From: Nitrospirota bacterium
GTDB taxonomy: Bacteria; Nitrospirota; Thermodesulfovibrionia; SZUA-242
Direction of reading: 5' to 3'
NCBI GenBank assembly: GCA_027021335.1
Contig: JALUUO010000068.1
Coordinates: 54,292 to 118,291 of the forward strand
Length of the DNA: 64,000 bases
Shown here in pieces: positions 17,521-27,850 of the stretch. The notes beneath the pieces are model-generated. The model worked only from the letters and a program-made list of their open reading frames with translations. It did not search any database and was not told the DNA's origin. Within the stretch, counting starts at the first letter, position 1; every line of letters starts with the position of its first letter. The position numbers and the translations under genes are program-made.

Positions 17521-18843
17521 CTATTTGTACATGGTATCAAGAAACAAAAACTTTGTCCGGCCGGCCGAGACCTCAACCTGGCCAAGCTGAACCGTACGCC
17601 CGTCTTTCAGATCGGCCGAGACCTTGTACGAACCAGGATCTACTAAAGCCATGGAGAGGTAAACACGGCCTGGCAGAGTACGCCAACTCCGAGTATCAGC
17701 CTGCTCTATAAAAACATTGGCAATATTCAAAGCCTGCCTGAGCGCCTTCTGTCCTCTTCGGTCACCAGTAACAGCCTTGGATAAGCCATAGAAAGCAGCC
17801 TGTTTTGTAACTGCCCTGGCAATGGTTTTAGCAACCACACGAGATTTTCTGTCATCTAGATTTTTAAGAGCAATTTTTTGGATATCTTCTGCAAGGAAAG
17901 TTTCACCGCTAAAATTATGCCGGCTATCGGAAGAAACAGCAACAAGACTTGCACCACCAGCTCCGGAGCGGCTTGTTACAAAACGCGGAAACGCAAGAGT
18001 AATAGGGCCGGTCTTTGTGGCAATCACCACTTTATCCTGAACCTTACGGGGAGAGAGTCCATCAAACTGGATAAGCACCAAACGTCCCTTGGACTTTATA
18101 TCCTTGTGAAGCGGCACGGATAGACCGCGGAAGGACTTGCGGTATTGTCTTAAATCATCATCAAAGCCCAGCCTCCGGGCCAATCGCATCAGGTCTTTTT
18201 TTAAAGGTGCCGGAACAGGAGTTTCGTAGTATTTTTTATAATCAAGATATGCCTCATAGGCCTTCCGATAGTCTATATATGCATCATTGAGCAGACCTCT
18301 GGATTCATATATAATTCCGCTTAAGTACCTACCGAAAGCGTCTTCTTTATAGACATTCTTCTTTGTGTATTTATCGTTGTAAAGCTGAAGTTTCTCGTCC
18401 AGCCGCCGGCATTCCACCAGAGCATCATCAGGCTTTTCCATAAGAAGATAGTCAACCGCCGAGACCACGTTGATCATCGCCTTCTCGAAATCTTCTCCCC
18501 CATAAGCCTGCGCGTATTCGTTAATAAGAAAGGTAGAGGCCTCTTTAGAGATACTAATCGTCCAGAGCTCTTCCGCCAGCCTTTCTGCATTCTGTAAAGC
18601 TTCGGCGCTCTCAACAAACCTGCCACAAAGCAGGTTCACCATCCCCTTGTCAAAGTGGTACAAAAGCTTTGAGTTTCTCCCGTACTGGCTTCGACTTGCC
18701 GAAATATCTTCCAGTGCAGGTCCGCACTGTCCCGATGCCATGTATTGTTCAAGCTTAACGTAATGCTTACCGCCTACACCACATGCAACAGGAAGAAACG
18801 CTACAGCAATAATTAACCACTTTTGCAGTGATCGATAAAACAT
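17521..18843 (-). CDS. COG3014-like outer-envelope lipoprotein
   Basis: 440 residues with an N-terminal lipoprotein signal (lipobox LPVAC, Cys near residue 21). Residues ~30-230 are TPR-like helical repeats (GMVNLLCGRFVESAEALQNA; YLSGIIYESRGLLNDAYIDY). The second half is a mixed alpha/beta domain ending in a beta-rich tail (GSYKVSADLKDGRTVQLG). Proteins of this layout are known as COG3014 and often sit next to LpoB, exactly as here, where the LpoB-like gene ends 7 bases upstream of this start. The likely location is the inner leaflet of the outer membrane, with a role linked to peptidoglycan synthesis (inference from neighbour). Confidence 0.85.
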   Translation of the reverse strand: MFYRSLQKWLIIAVAFLPVACGVGGKHYVKLEQYMASGQCGPALEDISASRSQYGRNSKLLYHFDKGMVNLLCGRFVESAEALQNAERLAEELWTISISKEASTFLINEYAQAYGGEDFEKAMINVVSAVDYLLMEKPDDALVECRRLDEKLQLYNDKYTKKNVYKEDAFGRYLSGIIYESRGLLNDAYIDYRKAYEAYLDYKKYYETPVPAPLKKDLMRLARRLGFDDDLRQYRKSFRGLSVPLHKDIKSKGRLVLIQFDGLSPRKVQDKVVIATKTGPITLAFPRFVTSRSGAGGASLVAVSSDSRHNFSGETFLAEDIQKIALKNLDDRKSRVVAKTIARAVTKQAAFYGLSKAVTGDRRGQKALRQALNIANVFIEQADTRSWRTLPGRVYLSMALVDPGSYKVSADLKDGRTVQLGQVEVSAGRTKFLFLDTMYK

Positions 18844-18850
18844 ACGCCTG

Positions 18851-19468
18851 CTATGGCTTGAAACGGCTCTGTTTGATAAACTTTTTTATCTTCTTCTCAC
18901 CAATCCAAACCTTCCGGTTTGTTTCAAGATTTATCAACTCCAGGTTTACCTGGTAAAAAATAACCCTTTTTCCTCCAATCTGATCGACTATGGTATTTAT
19001 CACGCCTTTAAGCATGAAATCAGCGCCAATCTCTTCACCAGCAGCCTTGGCCGTAGCCTCTGATGCATGGGACGCCTGCTCAAGGCGTTCCTCCCGGAGT
19101 TCCTGCCGCTCTGATTTACTGGCAACAAAATCCACCTGGCCGGAATTAATAAATGCACGCTCCAAGTCCTTTGTAAAGGTCTGAACATTTATATGCTCTC
19201 TGCTGCGGTTCAAGACAGTACCTACAATAACAACAGGGGGCTTTCCGCCATGCGATGAGGCAAACCGGGAAAGCCATGGACGGTTCAGGCAATCCTGAAT
19301 CATCTCCTCCGACACAAGACGTGAGTCCGTGTCATTCCACCTGCCGCTTAGGTCTACGACTGACTCTGTATCAATCCTCTTTACAGACCTGCCTGAACAT
19401 CCGGAAGTAAACAGCATCACTCCGAGAAGCAAAACCGGCACAATCAGCAAAACCAACCTATCACGCAT
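18851..19468 (-). CDS. lpoB: LpoB-like penicillin-binding-protein activator lipoprotein
   Basis: About 205 residues. The start is placed at the ATG 19468 because AAGGAGG is 6 bases upstream. A lipobox (TSGCSG) follows a hydrophobic leader. The mature domain has the LpoB pattern: DLSGRWNDTDSRLVSEEMI, then PPVVIVGTVLNRSREHI, a DLERAF segment and GADFMLKGVINTIVD. LpoB stimulates PBP1b from the outer membrane in enterobacteria; here the target synthase is not in the window. It forms an operon with the COG3014-like lipoprotein. Confidence 0.87.
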   Translation of the reverse strand: MRDRLVLLIVPVLLLGVMLFTSGCSGRSVKRIDTESVVDLSGRWNDTDSRLVSEEMIQDCLNRPWLSRFASSHGGKPPVVIVGTVLNRSREHINVQTFTKDLERAFINSGQVDFVASKSERQELREERLEQASHASEATAKAAGEEIGADFMLKGVINTIVDQIGGKRVIFYQVNLELINLETNRKVWIGEKKIKKFIKQSRFKP

Positions 19469-19567
19469 AATCAACCTCCTTGATTAACGAATGTTCTATG
19501 GAGCAACAACAGGTCACTCCTAGACTTTGGATTTTCATACATCTCAGTTTACCACACCTTTCAGCAT

Positions 19568-20413
19568 TTACCATGCCTTAAAAGGCACCGGCATAAACGT
19601 TAGCAGAAAAACGGCAATTGAAAGCCATCCCATCAATTTTCTCCTACCATCCAGTTCGACAAACGGTAGTACCACCGGCGGATGTTTTTTACCAAGAATA
19701 AACATCAGCAGACCCCAGATCGCCCAGCCCGGCCAGAGCCATAAGCCAAGAGCAAGTAGTACCGGAATAGCTACATTTGATATCAGTGCGTGCCGTTCAG
19801 GACCAAACAGGGCATAACTTATATGCCCACCGTCAAGTTGACCAACCGGCAACAAGTTCAATGTTGTAATAAACATACCTATCCAGCCGGCAAATGCAAC
19901 AGGATGAAGAAGCACTTCACTTTTGTCTGGATCAACACCAAGCACAATATAAGAAAGGAATTTAAACATAAGCGAATCACCAAGGGCAAGAGTTCCGGCA
20001 GGGATACCGGCAGACGGTACCACATCCGAGTAGAAAAGGCCTGCAACCACAGCAATCATAGCCACTACAAAGCCTGCCAGTGGACCGGCAGCACCTATAT
20101 CCATAAGCGCCCTTCTATCTATTATCGGAGGCCGCATCTTGATAACCGCCCCCATGGTGCCTATAAACGACGGCGCAGGAATGAAATAGGGCAGAGAAGC
20201 AGGCGTACCGTGATACCTGGACATCATATAGTGACCCATCTCATGTGTAAGCAGAATCGTCATAAGAGTAGCGGAAAAAGGAACTCCATCAAGCAAACGG
20301 GCAGGCACCTCCAACAAGGTCGCGCCTTTCATCATCGTCCCGGCTGCCAAAGTGGTAAAACAGGTGGTAAGAAACAAGACTACATGAGTTACGGTAAGGC
20401 GTCCCTCAGGCAT
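19568..20413 (-). CDS. Site-2 protease family (M50) membrane metalloprotease
   Basis: The start at 20413 (MPEGRLTV) is preferred because its ATG overlaps the end of rimO by 8 bases. The zinc site HEMGH lies in a transmembrane segment, and the third ligand motif LLPVGQLDGGH is downstream. Several further hydrophobic segments and a PDZ-less, compact layout (~281 aa) fit the rhomboid-independent S2P subgroup found in bacteria and chloroplasts. Such enzymes cut substrates inside the membrane. Coupling to rimO is positional only. Confidence 0.87.
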   Translation of the reverse strand: MPEGRLTVTHVVLFLTTCFTTLAAGTMMKGATLLEVPARLLDGVPFSATLMTILLTHEMGHYMMSRYHGTPASLPYFIPAPSFIGTMGAVIKMRPPIIDRRALMDIGAAGPLAGFVVAMIAVVAGLFYSDVVPSAGIPAGTLALGDSLMFKFLSYIVLGVDPDKSEVLLHPVAFAGWIGMFITTLNLLPVGQLDGGHISYALFGPERHALISNVAIPVLLALGLWLWPGWAIWGLLMFILGKKHPPVVLPFVELDGRRKLMGWLSIAVFLLTFMPVPFKAW

Positions 20414-21737
20414 GGCGCAACTTCTTCCGCATATTCGGGATACCTGTCTCCTGTTGGGACTCCACCTCCAGCGATCCAATCAGATCGTAATCCTGTGCCT
20501 CTGTTATCCTTACTTTTACAAAGTCCCCCGGAGACAGGTTCGAACGAACGATCACATTACAATCAATCTCAGGAGCATCAGCACTCGTCCTACCGATGGC
20601 GGTGTTTCCGTCGCATTCGTCAATCAAGACATCTTGAACACTTCCAACCGACTTCAAACCACGTTTATACGAAATCTCAGCCTGAAGTCCCATCAAGCGG
20701 TCAAGCCGTTCCTTAATCAGACCCTCTGGAACCTGTCCGGTCATTGCAGCGGCAGGTGTTCCTTCTTCCTTCGAAAACATAAACGCCCCAACCCGTTCCA
20801 GCTCTGTCTCTTGGATAAAATCAAGAAGCCCCTCAAACTCTTTCTCCGTCTCACCGGGAAAACCTACGATAAAGCTGCTCCGGATCACAACGTCCGGCAA
20901 CATGCCGCGAATCTTTTCAACAAGATGCCTGGGATCGACCACTTCCGAACGCCGCCGTCCCATACGCAGCAGAACCGACGGCTCCGAGTGCTGAAGCGGA
21001 ATATCGAGGTATGTGCATATGTTTTTTGTTGAACGAATCAGATCAAGAAGGCTCTCTGTAATCGCATCGGGATATGCATACATAATGCGAATCCATCTGA
21101 AACCCAGGGTTGAAAGTATGCGCAAAAGCCCCTCGAGATTTTGATCAGGCCTGGAACTCCTCAGGTCCTTTCCATACGCAGTGGTATCCTGGGCAACGAT
21201 AATCAACTCCTTGACACCATTTTTTGCCAGCTTTTCAGCCTCGGCCACAAGCAAATCCGGTGCACGGCTAATATACGGCCCTCTTATAGAGGGGATAGCA
21301 CAGTAAGTACAGCGGTTGTCACAGCCTTCCGCAACTTTTAAATAGGCATAATGGGAAGGATTGAGAAGAGAACGGTTTACGGGCAGACAAGATTGGTAAG
21401 AAACGGGTGATTCAATTCCAAGGTGCTGGAGAATGCGCTCCTCCTCTCCCACTCCAAAAAACGCTTCCACCTCAGGCAGGTCCTGCTTAAGCTCACGCAT
21501 GTACCGGGCCGGGAGGCAACCCATTACCAATACCCTCTTTCCTGTTGAGACAGCATCCAGAATAGTTTCAACAGATTCAGCCTTGGCAGACTCTATAAAC
21601 GAACAGGTATTGATAAGTATTACGTCAGCCTCTTCCAGATCGGTAAAGTCATGCCCAGAGAAACCCAAACGGCCAAGCAGGTTTTCCGAGTCCACCTGAT
21701 TTTTAGGACAACCTAGACTTATAAGCGAATACTTCAT
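20406..21737 (-). CDS. rimO: Ribosomal protein S12 methylthiotransferase RimO
   Basis: 443 residues from the ATG at 21737 (a TTG four codons upstream is possible; neither has a strong ribosome site). The order is typical: an MTTase N-domain with SLGCPKNQVDSE, NTCSFIESAKAE and VMGCLPAR supplying three cluster Cys, the radical SAM core with CDNRCTYCAIPSIRG, and a C-terminal TRAM domain. RimO adds a methylthio group to the conserved Asp of ribosomal protein S12. The gene overlaps the M50 protease gene. Confidence 0.96.
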   Translation of the reverse strand: MKYSLISLGCPKNQVDSENLLGRLGFSGHDFTDLEEADVILINTCSFIESAKAESVETILDAVSTGKRVLVMGCLPARYMRELKQDLPEVEAFFGVGEEERILQHLGIESPVSYQSCLPVNRSLLNPSHYAYLKVAEGCDNRCTYCAIPSIRGPYISRAPDLLVAEAEKLAKNGVKELIIVAQDTTAYGKDLRSSRPDQNLEGLLRILSTLGFRWIRIMYAYPDAITESLLDLIRSTKNICTYLDIPLQHSEPSVLLRMGRRRSEVVDPRHLVEKIRGMLPDVVIRSSFIVGFPGETEKEFEGLLDFIQETELERVGAFMFSKEEGTPAAAMTGQVPEGLIKERLDRLMGLQAEISYKRGLKSVGSVQDVLIDECDGNTAIGRTSADAPEIDCNVIVRSNLSPGDFVKVRITEAQDYDLIGSLEVESQQETGIPNMRKKLRHA

Positions 21738-21754
21738 ATTATATGACAAATAAA

Positions 21755-22183
21755 TTAGGAGCGGTACTTTATAACCGCATGCTTTATAAGAAAATAGCCA
21801 AGCACAGCAGATACCAGGCCTACCAAGGTTGTACCGACCAAAAAGGGAACCAGGTAGTATAGTAAATCCGTCTTTAACATGCTGAAAGAAATATTCGACC
21901 AGTCAATATCAGGTGGCGGCGCATCAGAGCCCGCAAACAGAAGACCGATCCAGAGGCAGAAGGAGTATATAGGAATTGTTGTCCATGGATTGTTTATAAG
22001 AACCCCGGCAATAGTAACCCTTTTGCTCAGCTTGAAAATATGTGGAAGCACAATACCCAGTATTGTATGAAGGCCCAGCAAAGCCGACATGGCAATAAAG
22101 GCGCCCAGTGCAAAGGCGACTCCTATCCTGTGCGGCGAGTCGTCAACTGTAAGCACTTGTTTGAGATTTTCTTGAAACCTCAT
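21755..22183 (-). CDS. DUF2062 family membrane protein
   Basis: 142 residues. The motif SPHRIGVAFALGAFIAMSAL near the N-terminus and NNPWTTIPIYSFCLWIG in the middle are diagnostic of DUF2062. About three transmembrane helices follow, ending in KHAVIKYRS. The function of the family is not established. It sits 17 bases upstream of rimO on the same strand. Confidence 0.88.
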   Translation of the reverse strand: MRFQENLKQVLTVDDSPHRIGVAFALGAFIAMSALLGLHTILGIVLPHIFKLSKRVTIAGVLINNPWTTIPIYSFCLWIGLLFAGSDAPPPDIDWSNISFSMLKTDLLYYLVPFLVGTTLVGLVSAVLGYFLIKHAVIKYRS

Positions 22184-22340
22184 GGCAACCTCAATAGTTT
22201 TACCGGGGTCGGGGGGCTTTTCAAAATTATGCTAAACAAGCAACTAACGCTGTTCGTCAATTGCATACTTTAACCTAGGCTTAAATTTTTATAAAAAATA
22301 AAAAAACTTATAATCCCAGCCCTTTAACACATCTAAGGTG

Positions 22341-23366
22341 TTACAAAAAGTGATCATACCCCTCCGCCTTAAGCGGCTTTACGATCCCGTCTGAAGAAAC
22401 AATAATGCCGGGTCCGTCCACAAACTCACCTATACGAGTAGCGTTTTCAAAAGTCGATCCCGCAGGAGCTGCAAAAATAAGTTCATAGTCCTCACCTCCA
22501 CGTAAAGCCAGTTCAAACGGATCAAGCCCCAACACCGGTGCAAGCTTCAAAAGCGCATCCGAAAGAGGCAGGCAGGCCTGTTCAAGCCTGACCCCGGTTC
22601 CGCTTTCCCGGCATAAACGGTCCAGGTCTATAAGAAGTCCATCACTCACATCCATCATGGCTGTAGCACCCGGATAATCCTGCATCACCGGATCAGGCAT
22701 CAAGTGACGCTTTAAAACCCTAACTGAGTATTGCCTGAGACCCGGTTCGGACAGAAGTTCCGGCAGACTCATTGTTTCAGGATCTTCCAGGTTCATAATA
22801 TTACCGGAGCTTTGCAGTATTTTCAGGCCAAGCGCTGAATCTCCCAGCGTACCGGTCACAAATAATTCTTGACCAGGACGTGCGCCGGATCTAAAAACAG
22901 GCTTCAGCGAATTACCAAGCACTGTAACTGATACCACAAAGCCTTTATCCGACCGGCAGGTATCACCACCCACGATAGTCACACCGTAACTGCCGGCAGC
23001 AGTAGTCATACCCCTTACGAATTCCTTAAATTCATCAAACTCCAGATCACCTGGAAGACCTAACGATACCAGCAAGTAACACGGCGTACCACCCATGCCC
23101 CTGATATCACTCAGATTAACAGTAATGCATTTATAACCAAGCTGAAAAGCGGTGGTGGTGGACAAATCGAAATGAACACCTTCAACCAGCAGATCGGTAC
23201 TGGCCAGAAGACTAGTGCCGGGTGGTGTATTTAAAACAGCGGAATCGTCACCAATACCCTTTAAAACTCCGGCAGCGGTTCTACCGGCAACACCACCTGC
23301 TTGCGATTCCTGTAAACGCCGTATCAGTCCTATGAGTAAGGACTCTCCGGCTCCGGCTATTTTCAT
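22341..23366 (-). CDS. thiL: Thiamine-monophosphate kinase
   Basis: 341 residues. The N-terminal GIGDDSAVL motif, DLLVEGVHFDL, the metal-binding NLSDIRGMGGTP and GGDTCRSDKGFVVSVTVLG mark ThiL. MDVSDGLLIDLDRLC and RGGEDYELIFA complete the nucleotide site. It phosphorylates thiamine phosphate to thiamine diphosphate. It begins 5 bases after the lon stop, so it is probably co-transcribed with lon. Confidence 0.95.
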   Translation of the reverse strand: MKIAGAGESLLIGLIRRLQESQAGGVAGRTAAGVLKGIGDDSAVLNTPPGTSLLASTDLLVEGVHFDLSTTTAFQLGYKCITVNLSDIRGMGGTPCYLLVSLGLPGDLEFDEFKEFVRGMTTAAGSYGVTIVGGDTCRSDKGFVVSVTVLGNSLKPVFRSGARPGQELFVTGTLGDSALGLKILQSSGNIMNLEDPETMSLPELLSEPGLRQYSVRVLKRHLMPDPVMQDYPGATAMMDVSDGLLIDLDRLCRESGTGVRLEQACLPLSDALLKLAPVLGLDPFELALRGGEDYELIFAAPAGSTFENATRIGEFVDGPGIIVSSDGIVKPLKAEGYDHFL

Positions 23367-23371
23367 TTATT

Positions 23372-25873
23372 TTATCCGGCTTTGCTTGAAGAAGAAGCGG
23401 TCGAGACCTTTTTACGTTTAGCAGAGGAACGTTTGCGCTCTGCTGAAAAAGTCTCTAACGCCACAGGAAGCACATCATCCATACTTTCTGCAAATACAAA
23501 CTTCATATCACTGCGGACATTTTTCGGCACATCTTCCAGGTCTTTTTTGTTACGCTTCGGAAGAATTATAGTGGTCATGCCGGCCCTCTTGGCGGCAAGG
23601 GCTTTTTCCTTGAGCCCTCCTATCGGAAGCACCCTGCCCCTTAACGTAACCTCACCGGTCATTGCAAGATTCTTACGTACCGGCGTACCGGTTAAAGCCG
23701 AAGCAAGAGCTGTAGCCATAGTGATACCGGCAGAAGGACCATCCTTTGGAATTGCTCCGGCAGGTACATGCACATGTATGTCCTGCTTGCTAAAGAGATC
23801 TTCGTCGATTCCCAGCTTATCCGCACGGCTTCGTATAAAGGTGAGCGCCGCCTGTGCCGACTCCTTCATAACATCACCCAAGTGTCCTGTAAGGGCCAAC
23901 GTTCCCTTGCCTTTCACCGTGGTCGCCTCTATATATAATGTATCACCACCAGTCTCGGTCCAGGCAAGCCCGGTGGCAACTCCGACCTCACCATGCCCTC
24001 TGGTATCATCCCTCAGGAATTTGGGGGGGCCGAGGTACCTGTGAATGTTTCTAGTCGTTATGGTATAAAGCCGTTTTTGACCCTCTGCGATCTTCCTTGC
24101 CACCTTACGGCATAGATGTGCAATCTCACGCTCCAGGTTTCTCACCCCGGCCTCCCGGGTATACTGTTCAATAGTGACAAGAAGCGCATCAGGCTCTATC
24201 TTGAACTGCTTATCACTAAGTCCGTGCTCCTTCATCTGCTTGGGAAGAAGGAAGTTACGTGCTATTCCTACTTTTTCCTCTGATGTGTAACCGGAAAGAT
24301 ATATGACTTCCATACGGTCCCTAAGCGGCGAGGGTATTGGATCGAGCTGATTAGCGGTTGTAATAAACATAATTTTGGATAGATCAAAAGGCACAGCCAG
24401 GTAGTGATCCACAAAAGCGGCATTCTGCTCGGGATCAAGCACCTCAAGAAGAGCCGAGGCAGGGTCTCCCCTGAAATCACTGCCAAGCTTGTCAACTTCA
24501 TCCAGCATAAAGACGGGATTATTGGTCCCTGCATTCTTAAGCCCCTGAATTATACGGCCCGGCAACGATCCAACGTAAGTTCTGCGGTGTCCTCTGATCT
24601 CTGCCTCATCACGCATTCCACCTACCGAAATACGAACGAACTCGCGGCCCAGAGCCCTGGCGATAGATTTTCCAAGCGATGTTTTCCCAACACCCGGCGG
24701 ACCGACAAAGCATAGTATAGGGCCTTTCATAGATGAGTTAAGCTTTCTTACGGCAAGATATTCAAGAAGTCTGTCCTTCACCTTTTCCAGGTCGTAGTGA
24801 TCATCATCAAGCACCTTCTTGGCCTTTTTTATATCCAGAAGATCTTTTGTCGACTTCGACCACGGGACCTCCACCAGCCAGTCTATATAGGTACGTATAG
24901 TACCGGATTCAGCACTGTCCGGATGCATCTTCTCCAGCCTGCGAACCTGTTTTTCGGCCTCTTTTAACACCTTCTCCGGCATCTTTGCAGCCTTGATCTT
25001 CTCTTTTAGCTCGGCAACTTCCTCACTTCGTTCGTCTGTCTCGCCCAGTTCCTTCTGAATCGCCTTGAGCTGCTCACGAAGATAGTAGTCGCGCTGCGAT
25101 CTGTCTATCTCGCCCCGGGCCTCGGACTGAATCTTGTGCTGAACCTGCATTAGTTCTATCTCGCGACCGAGAATGTCGTTAACCAGTTTAAGCCTGGCAA
25201 CCGGATCTTCCATCTCCAGCACTTCCTGGGCAAGCTCGACTTTCAATCCAAGGTTTGAAGCCACCAGATCGGCCACTCTGCCCGGTTCTTCAATGCTTTC
25301 TATCACAGCCAAGATATCCGGAATAACAGCCTTGCCGAGCGAAACAGCTTTTTCGAGCTGCTCCTTAACCGAGCGCATCAACGCCTCTTCCTTGATAGTG
25401 ATTTTAATGTTTTCAGGATCGCTGATTGTTTCTATCCGGGTTAGATAAAAAGGCTCCTTCTGCGGATAGTTTTTTATACGTGCCCTGGAAAGACCCTGCA
25501 CAAGAATTTTTATCCTGCCGTCGGGAAGTTTGAGCATACGCATTATCATGCCCACCGTACCCACAGAAAAAAGGTCATCAGGACCGGGATCTTCAACACT
25601 AAGATCCTTTTGTGTAACAAGAAGCAGCATCCTGTTGACAGAAAGCGAATGATCGATCGCCTTGATCGACAGCTCCCTGCCCACAAACAACGGCAGAATC
25701 ATGTTTGGAAAAATAACGATATCCCGCACAGGCAGGACAGACAGGGTCTCCGGAATTGCCGGCTCATCTATGCCTTCATCGTTTTTTTCTATGTTTTTAT
25801 CTTGAGTTTCCATTCCTTCCTTGTTCTCTTTATTCTGATCGTCCGCTTTGTCTTTATTCTTAAAGTCCGCCAT
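23372..25873 (-). CDS. lon: ATP-dependent protease Lon
   Basis: 833 residues. An acidic ~40-residue N-terminal extension precedes the LAN domain ([20 protein letters not shown]). The AAA+ module has Walker [13 protein letters not shown] and Walker [13 protein letters not shown]. The protease domain has the catalytic Ser in PKDGPSAGI and Lys in [13 protein letters not shown]. The C-terminus is a Lys/Ser-rich tail ([17 protein letters not shown]). Lon degrades misfolded and regulatory proteins in the cytoplasm. A 16-bp perfect palindrome lies 26 bases upstream of its start. Confidence 0.97.
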   Translation of the reverse strand: MADFKNKDKADDQNKENKEGMETQDKNIEKNDEGIDEPAIPETLSVLPVRDIVIFPNMILPLFVGRELSIKAIDHSLSVNRMLLLVTQKDLSVEDPGPDDLFSVGTVGMIMRMLKLPDGRIKILVQGLSRARIKNYPQKEPFYLTRIETISDPENIKITIKEEALMRSVKEQLEKAVSLGKAVIPDILAVIESIEEPGRVADLVASNLGLKVELAQEVLEMEDPVARLKLVNDILGREIELMQVQHKIQSEARGEIDRSQRDYYLREQLKAIQKELGETDERSEEVAELKEKIKAAKMPEKVLKEAEKQVRRLEKMHPDSAESGTIRTYIDWLVEVPWSKSTKDLLDIKKAKKVLDDDHYDLEKVKDRLLEYLAVRKLNSSMKGPILCFVGPPGVGKTSLGKSIARALGREFVRISVGGMRDEAEIRGHRRTYVGSLPGRIIQGLKNAGTNNPVFMLDEVDKLGSDFRGDPASALLEVLDPEQNAAFVDHYLAVPFDLSKIMFITTANQLDPIPSPLRDRMEVIYLSGYTSEEKVGIARNFLLPKQMKEHGLSDKQFKIEPDALLVTIEQYTREAGVRNLEREIAHLCRKVARKIAEGQKRLYTITTRNIHRYLGPPKFLRDDTRGHGEVGVATGLAWTETGGDTLYIEATTVKGKGTLALTGHLGDVMKESAQAALTFIRSRADKLGIDEDLFSKQDIHVHVPAGAIPKDGPSAGITMATALASALTGTPVRKNLAMTGEVTLRGRVLPIGGLKEKALAAKRAGMTTIILPKRNKKDLEDVPKNVRSDMKFVFAESMDDVLPVALETFSAERKRSSAKRKKVSTASSSSKAG

Positions 25874-25898
25874 TAAAAATCTCCCTAATCCTACACTT

Positions 25899-25914
25899 CC
25901 GGAAGTACTTCCGG
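25899..25914. promoter_or_regulatory. Perfect palindrome upstream of lon
   Basis: CCGGAAGTACTTCCGG is a 16-bp perfect palindrome 26 bases upstream of the lon start codon, in the leader region. Its size and position fit a dimeric repressor operator. It does not match the CIRCE element. The rest of the 305-base gap between lon and cbiA holds no gene; it must contain the lon promoter. Confidence 0.4.
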
Positions 25915-26178
25915 CTTATAAATGCTGCATTATGCGCTAATTAGAGTCTGCGTATAACGTATTTATTTTATCTGCAATTTCAGCAAATAGGGGTAAAGGG
26001 CTTCATCCTTACGTTGCTTTTTGAGCCGGATCGAATCCGTCATGTGGTACAGCCCTACTATGAGTGTACAGTAAAAATACATCTATAGACAGGCTCTGAT
26101 TACAATACACTAACTATAATAATAGTATCTTTTTCCCATTTGATTCAAGGGGGAGGTCCGATCGCTTCTCTTTTTTCT

Positions 26179-27555
26179 TTACAACCTGCTTCGATCCTGC
26201 CTGTAAGCGCGACCTCGCTCTATAAGCGCATCCACCCACTGAGGGCTTGCAAGAGCGTGAAGATGTGTGTAGGCAGCCATTATATTTTTGTATATAACCC
26301 CGTCCCTGGAATTACTTATTCCTGTACCCCGCTTAAGTTTAAACGCTGTAGTAATATTACCTGGAATTGTTCCTTTTACGCTTGAATAGTGAAACTCATG
26401 CCCCTTCAAAGTAGTGCCGACCGGGAAAAAAGGGTTTTCCGTATCCACAACAATATTAGTATAACCGTGTCCACGCGGCCTTTTATGAAGTTCGAACTCC
26501 AGTGGAAGCACACCAGACATTGGGTAAGTTTTTCCAGCCATTTCTAGCGACCGTCCCAGATACATCAATCCACCGCACTCAGCGTATATTGGAAGCCCTG
26601 CTTCAACAGCTTTTTTCAACGACTCTCTGAATGATCTGTTTTGGGCAAGAGCTACCGCATGTGTTTCCGGAAATCCTCCGCCTATATACAGAACATCAAG
26701 GGTCGGAAGTTCCCGATCGGTTACTGCATTAACAGTAACCAGCTCCGCCCCCCTTGCTTCAAATCCTGTAAAATTTTCGGGATAATAAAACTGAAAAGCA
26801 GAATCACGAATTATGCCCACTTTTAAACCGGCGGCATCCTGCTTGGCAGGAGGCATGCTCTGCACTTCCAGGCCAAACGGCTTAATATCAGATGAGATAC
26901 TCCATATACTCTCAAGATCAAGGTACTTTTCAGAGACACGTGCCGCAGCCTCCAGGGATGCATCTACACCCGGATGCTCTTCAGCCGGGATCAAACCCAT
27001 GTGACGCTCTGGAAAAAACTCTCCCTTAAGCCTGGGAACAGCCCCAACTACAGGTATTCCGCAGTATTTCTCTATAGCTGCACGTATTAAAGACTCCTGC
27101 CGGCCTGTGCCCACCCGGTTAAGTATCACTCCTTTGATTCTCACATCCGGATCCATTTTCTGGCACCCAAGAACAAGAGCGGCTGCAGTACGGGTCATTT
27201 TTGTTATATTAAGAATCAGGATCACAGGAGCTGACAGAAGCTTTGCAAGTTCCGCCGTACTGTAAGCGCCTTCCACATCCACACCATCATAAAGGCCGCG
27301 GTTTCCCTCGATAACTACAGCATCAGCATTAATAGACTGACTCAGATAAGACTTAAGAATTGAATCGGAATCCATCAGGTAGGGGTCCAGATTAAAACAG
27401 GAGTGGGCAGCCGCGCCGGCCAGCCAGCCTGCATCAATAAAATCAGGACCTTTTTTGAATGGAACTACTTTTTTGCCTGACCTGCGCCAGGCAGAGACAA
27501 GCCCCAATGAAACCGTGGTTTTACCGGAACTGCCTCCGAGGGCGGCTAAAACCAC
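26179..27555 (-). CDS. dsrN: Cobyrinate a,c-diamide synthase family protein (DsrN/CbiA)
   Basis: 458 residues. The N-terminal P-loop GGSSGKTTVSLGL and the class I glutamine amidotransferase Cys in YAECGGLMYLG mark the CbiA/CobB family. In dsr operons this gene is called dsrN and is thought to amidate sirohaem to the siro-amide cofactor of DsrAB. Here it starts 35 bases after dsrD, so the DsrN role is favoured over cobalamin synthesis. No other cobalamin gene is in the window. Confidence 0.9.
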   Translation of the reverse strand: MVLAALGGSSGKTTVSLGLVSAWRRSGKKVVPFKKGPDFIDAGWLAGAAAHSCFNLDPYLMDSDSILKSYLSQSINADAVVIEGNRGLYDGVDVEGAYSTAELAKLLSAPVILILNITKMTRTAAALVLGCQKMDPDVRIKGVILNRVGTGRQESLIRAAIEKYCGIPVVGAVPRLKGEFFPERHMGLIPAEEHPGVDASLEAAARVSEKYLDLESIWSISSDIKPFGLEVQSMPPAKQDAAGLKVGIIRDSAFQFYYPENFTGFEARGAELVTVNAVTDRELPTLDVLYIGGGFPETHAVALAQNRSFRESLKKAVEAGLPIYAECGGLMYLGRSLEMAGKTYPMSGVLPLEFELHKRPRGHGYTNIVVDTENPFFPVGTTLKGHEFHYSSVKGTIPGNITTAFKLKRGTGISNSRDGVIYKNIMAAYTHLHALASPQWVDALIERGRAYRQDRSRL

Positions 27556-27590
27556 CCTCGGACAACAAGATTCAAGAAACAGAGTTTTTC

Positions 27591-27806
27591 CTACTCCTTA
27601 GGCGGCAGAACCAGATAGCTTCCACCAAGGTAGGCATAAGTGAGTGTTCCTGAGTCTACAAGCTCGCGAATAGCGGTTTTTACATCAGATCTGGATACAT
27701 CACCCACTGCAAACTTCTTTGTAACATCTCCGGGCTTAAGCTTCTTTTTACCCTCAGATGCTGCAATTGCATCGTAAATCGCTTTTTTTAGTTCTTCCTT
27801 ATCCAC
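27591..27806 (-). CDS. dsrD: Dissimilatory sulfite reductase regulator DsrD
   Basis: 71 residues with a winged-helix pattern: ELKKAIYDAIAASEGKKKLK, then FAVGDVSRSDVKTAIREL and a beta wing LTYAYLGGSYLVLP. DsrD binds DsrAB and is reported to stimulate sulfite reduction. It follows dsrB after 44 bases. Its presence favours the reductive direction of the pathway. Confidence 0.95.
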   Translation of the reverse strand: MDKEELKKAIYDAIAASEGKKKLKPGDVTKKFAVGDVSRSDVKTAIRELVDSGTLTYAYLGGSYLVLPPKE

Positions 27807-27850
27807 CCTTGTTCCTCCTTAAAATAGGGTTCGCACAAATCAGTATCAGA

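Noticed and set aside
19790..20716. Long plus-strand open frame of 308 codons
   Set aside because: It lies opposite the M50 protease and rimO genes, has low-complexity His/Lys/Arg-rich composition and no family features. It is a shadow frame.
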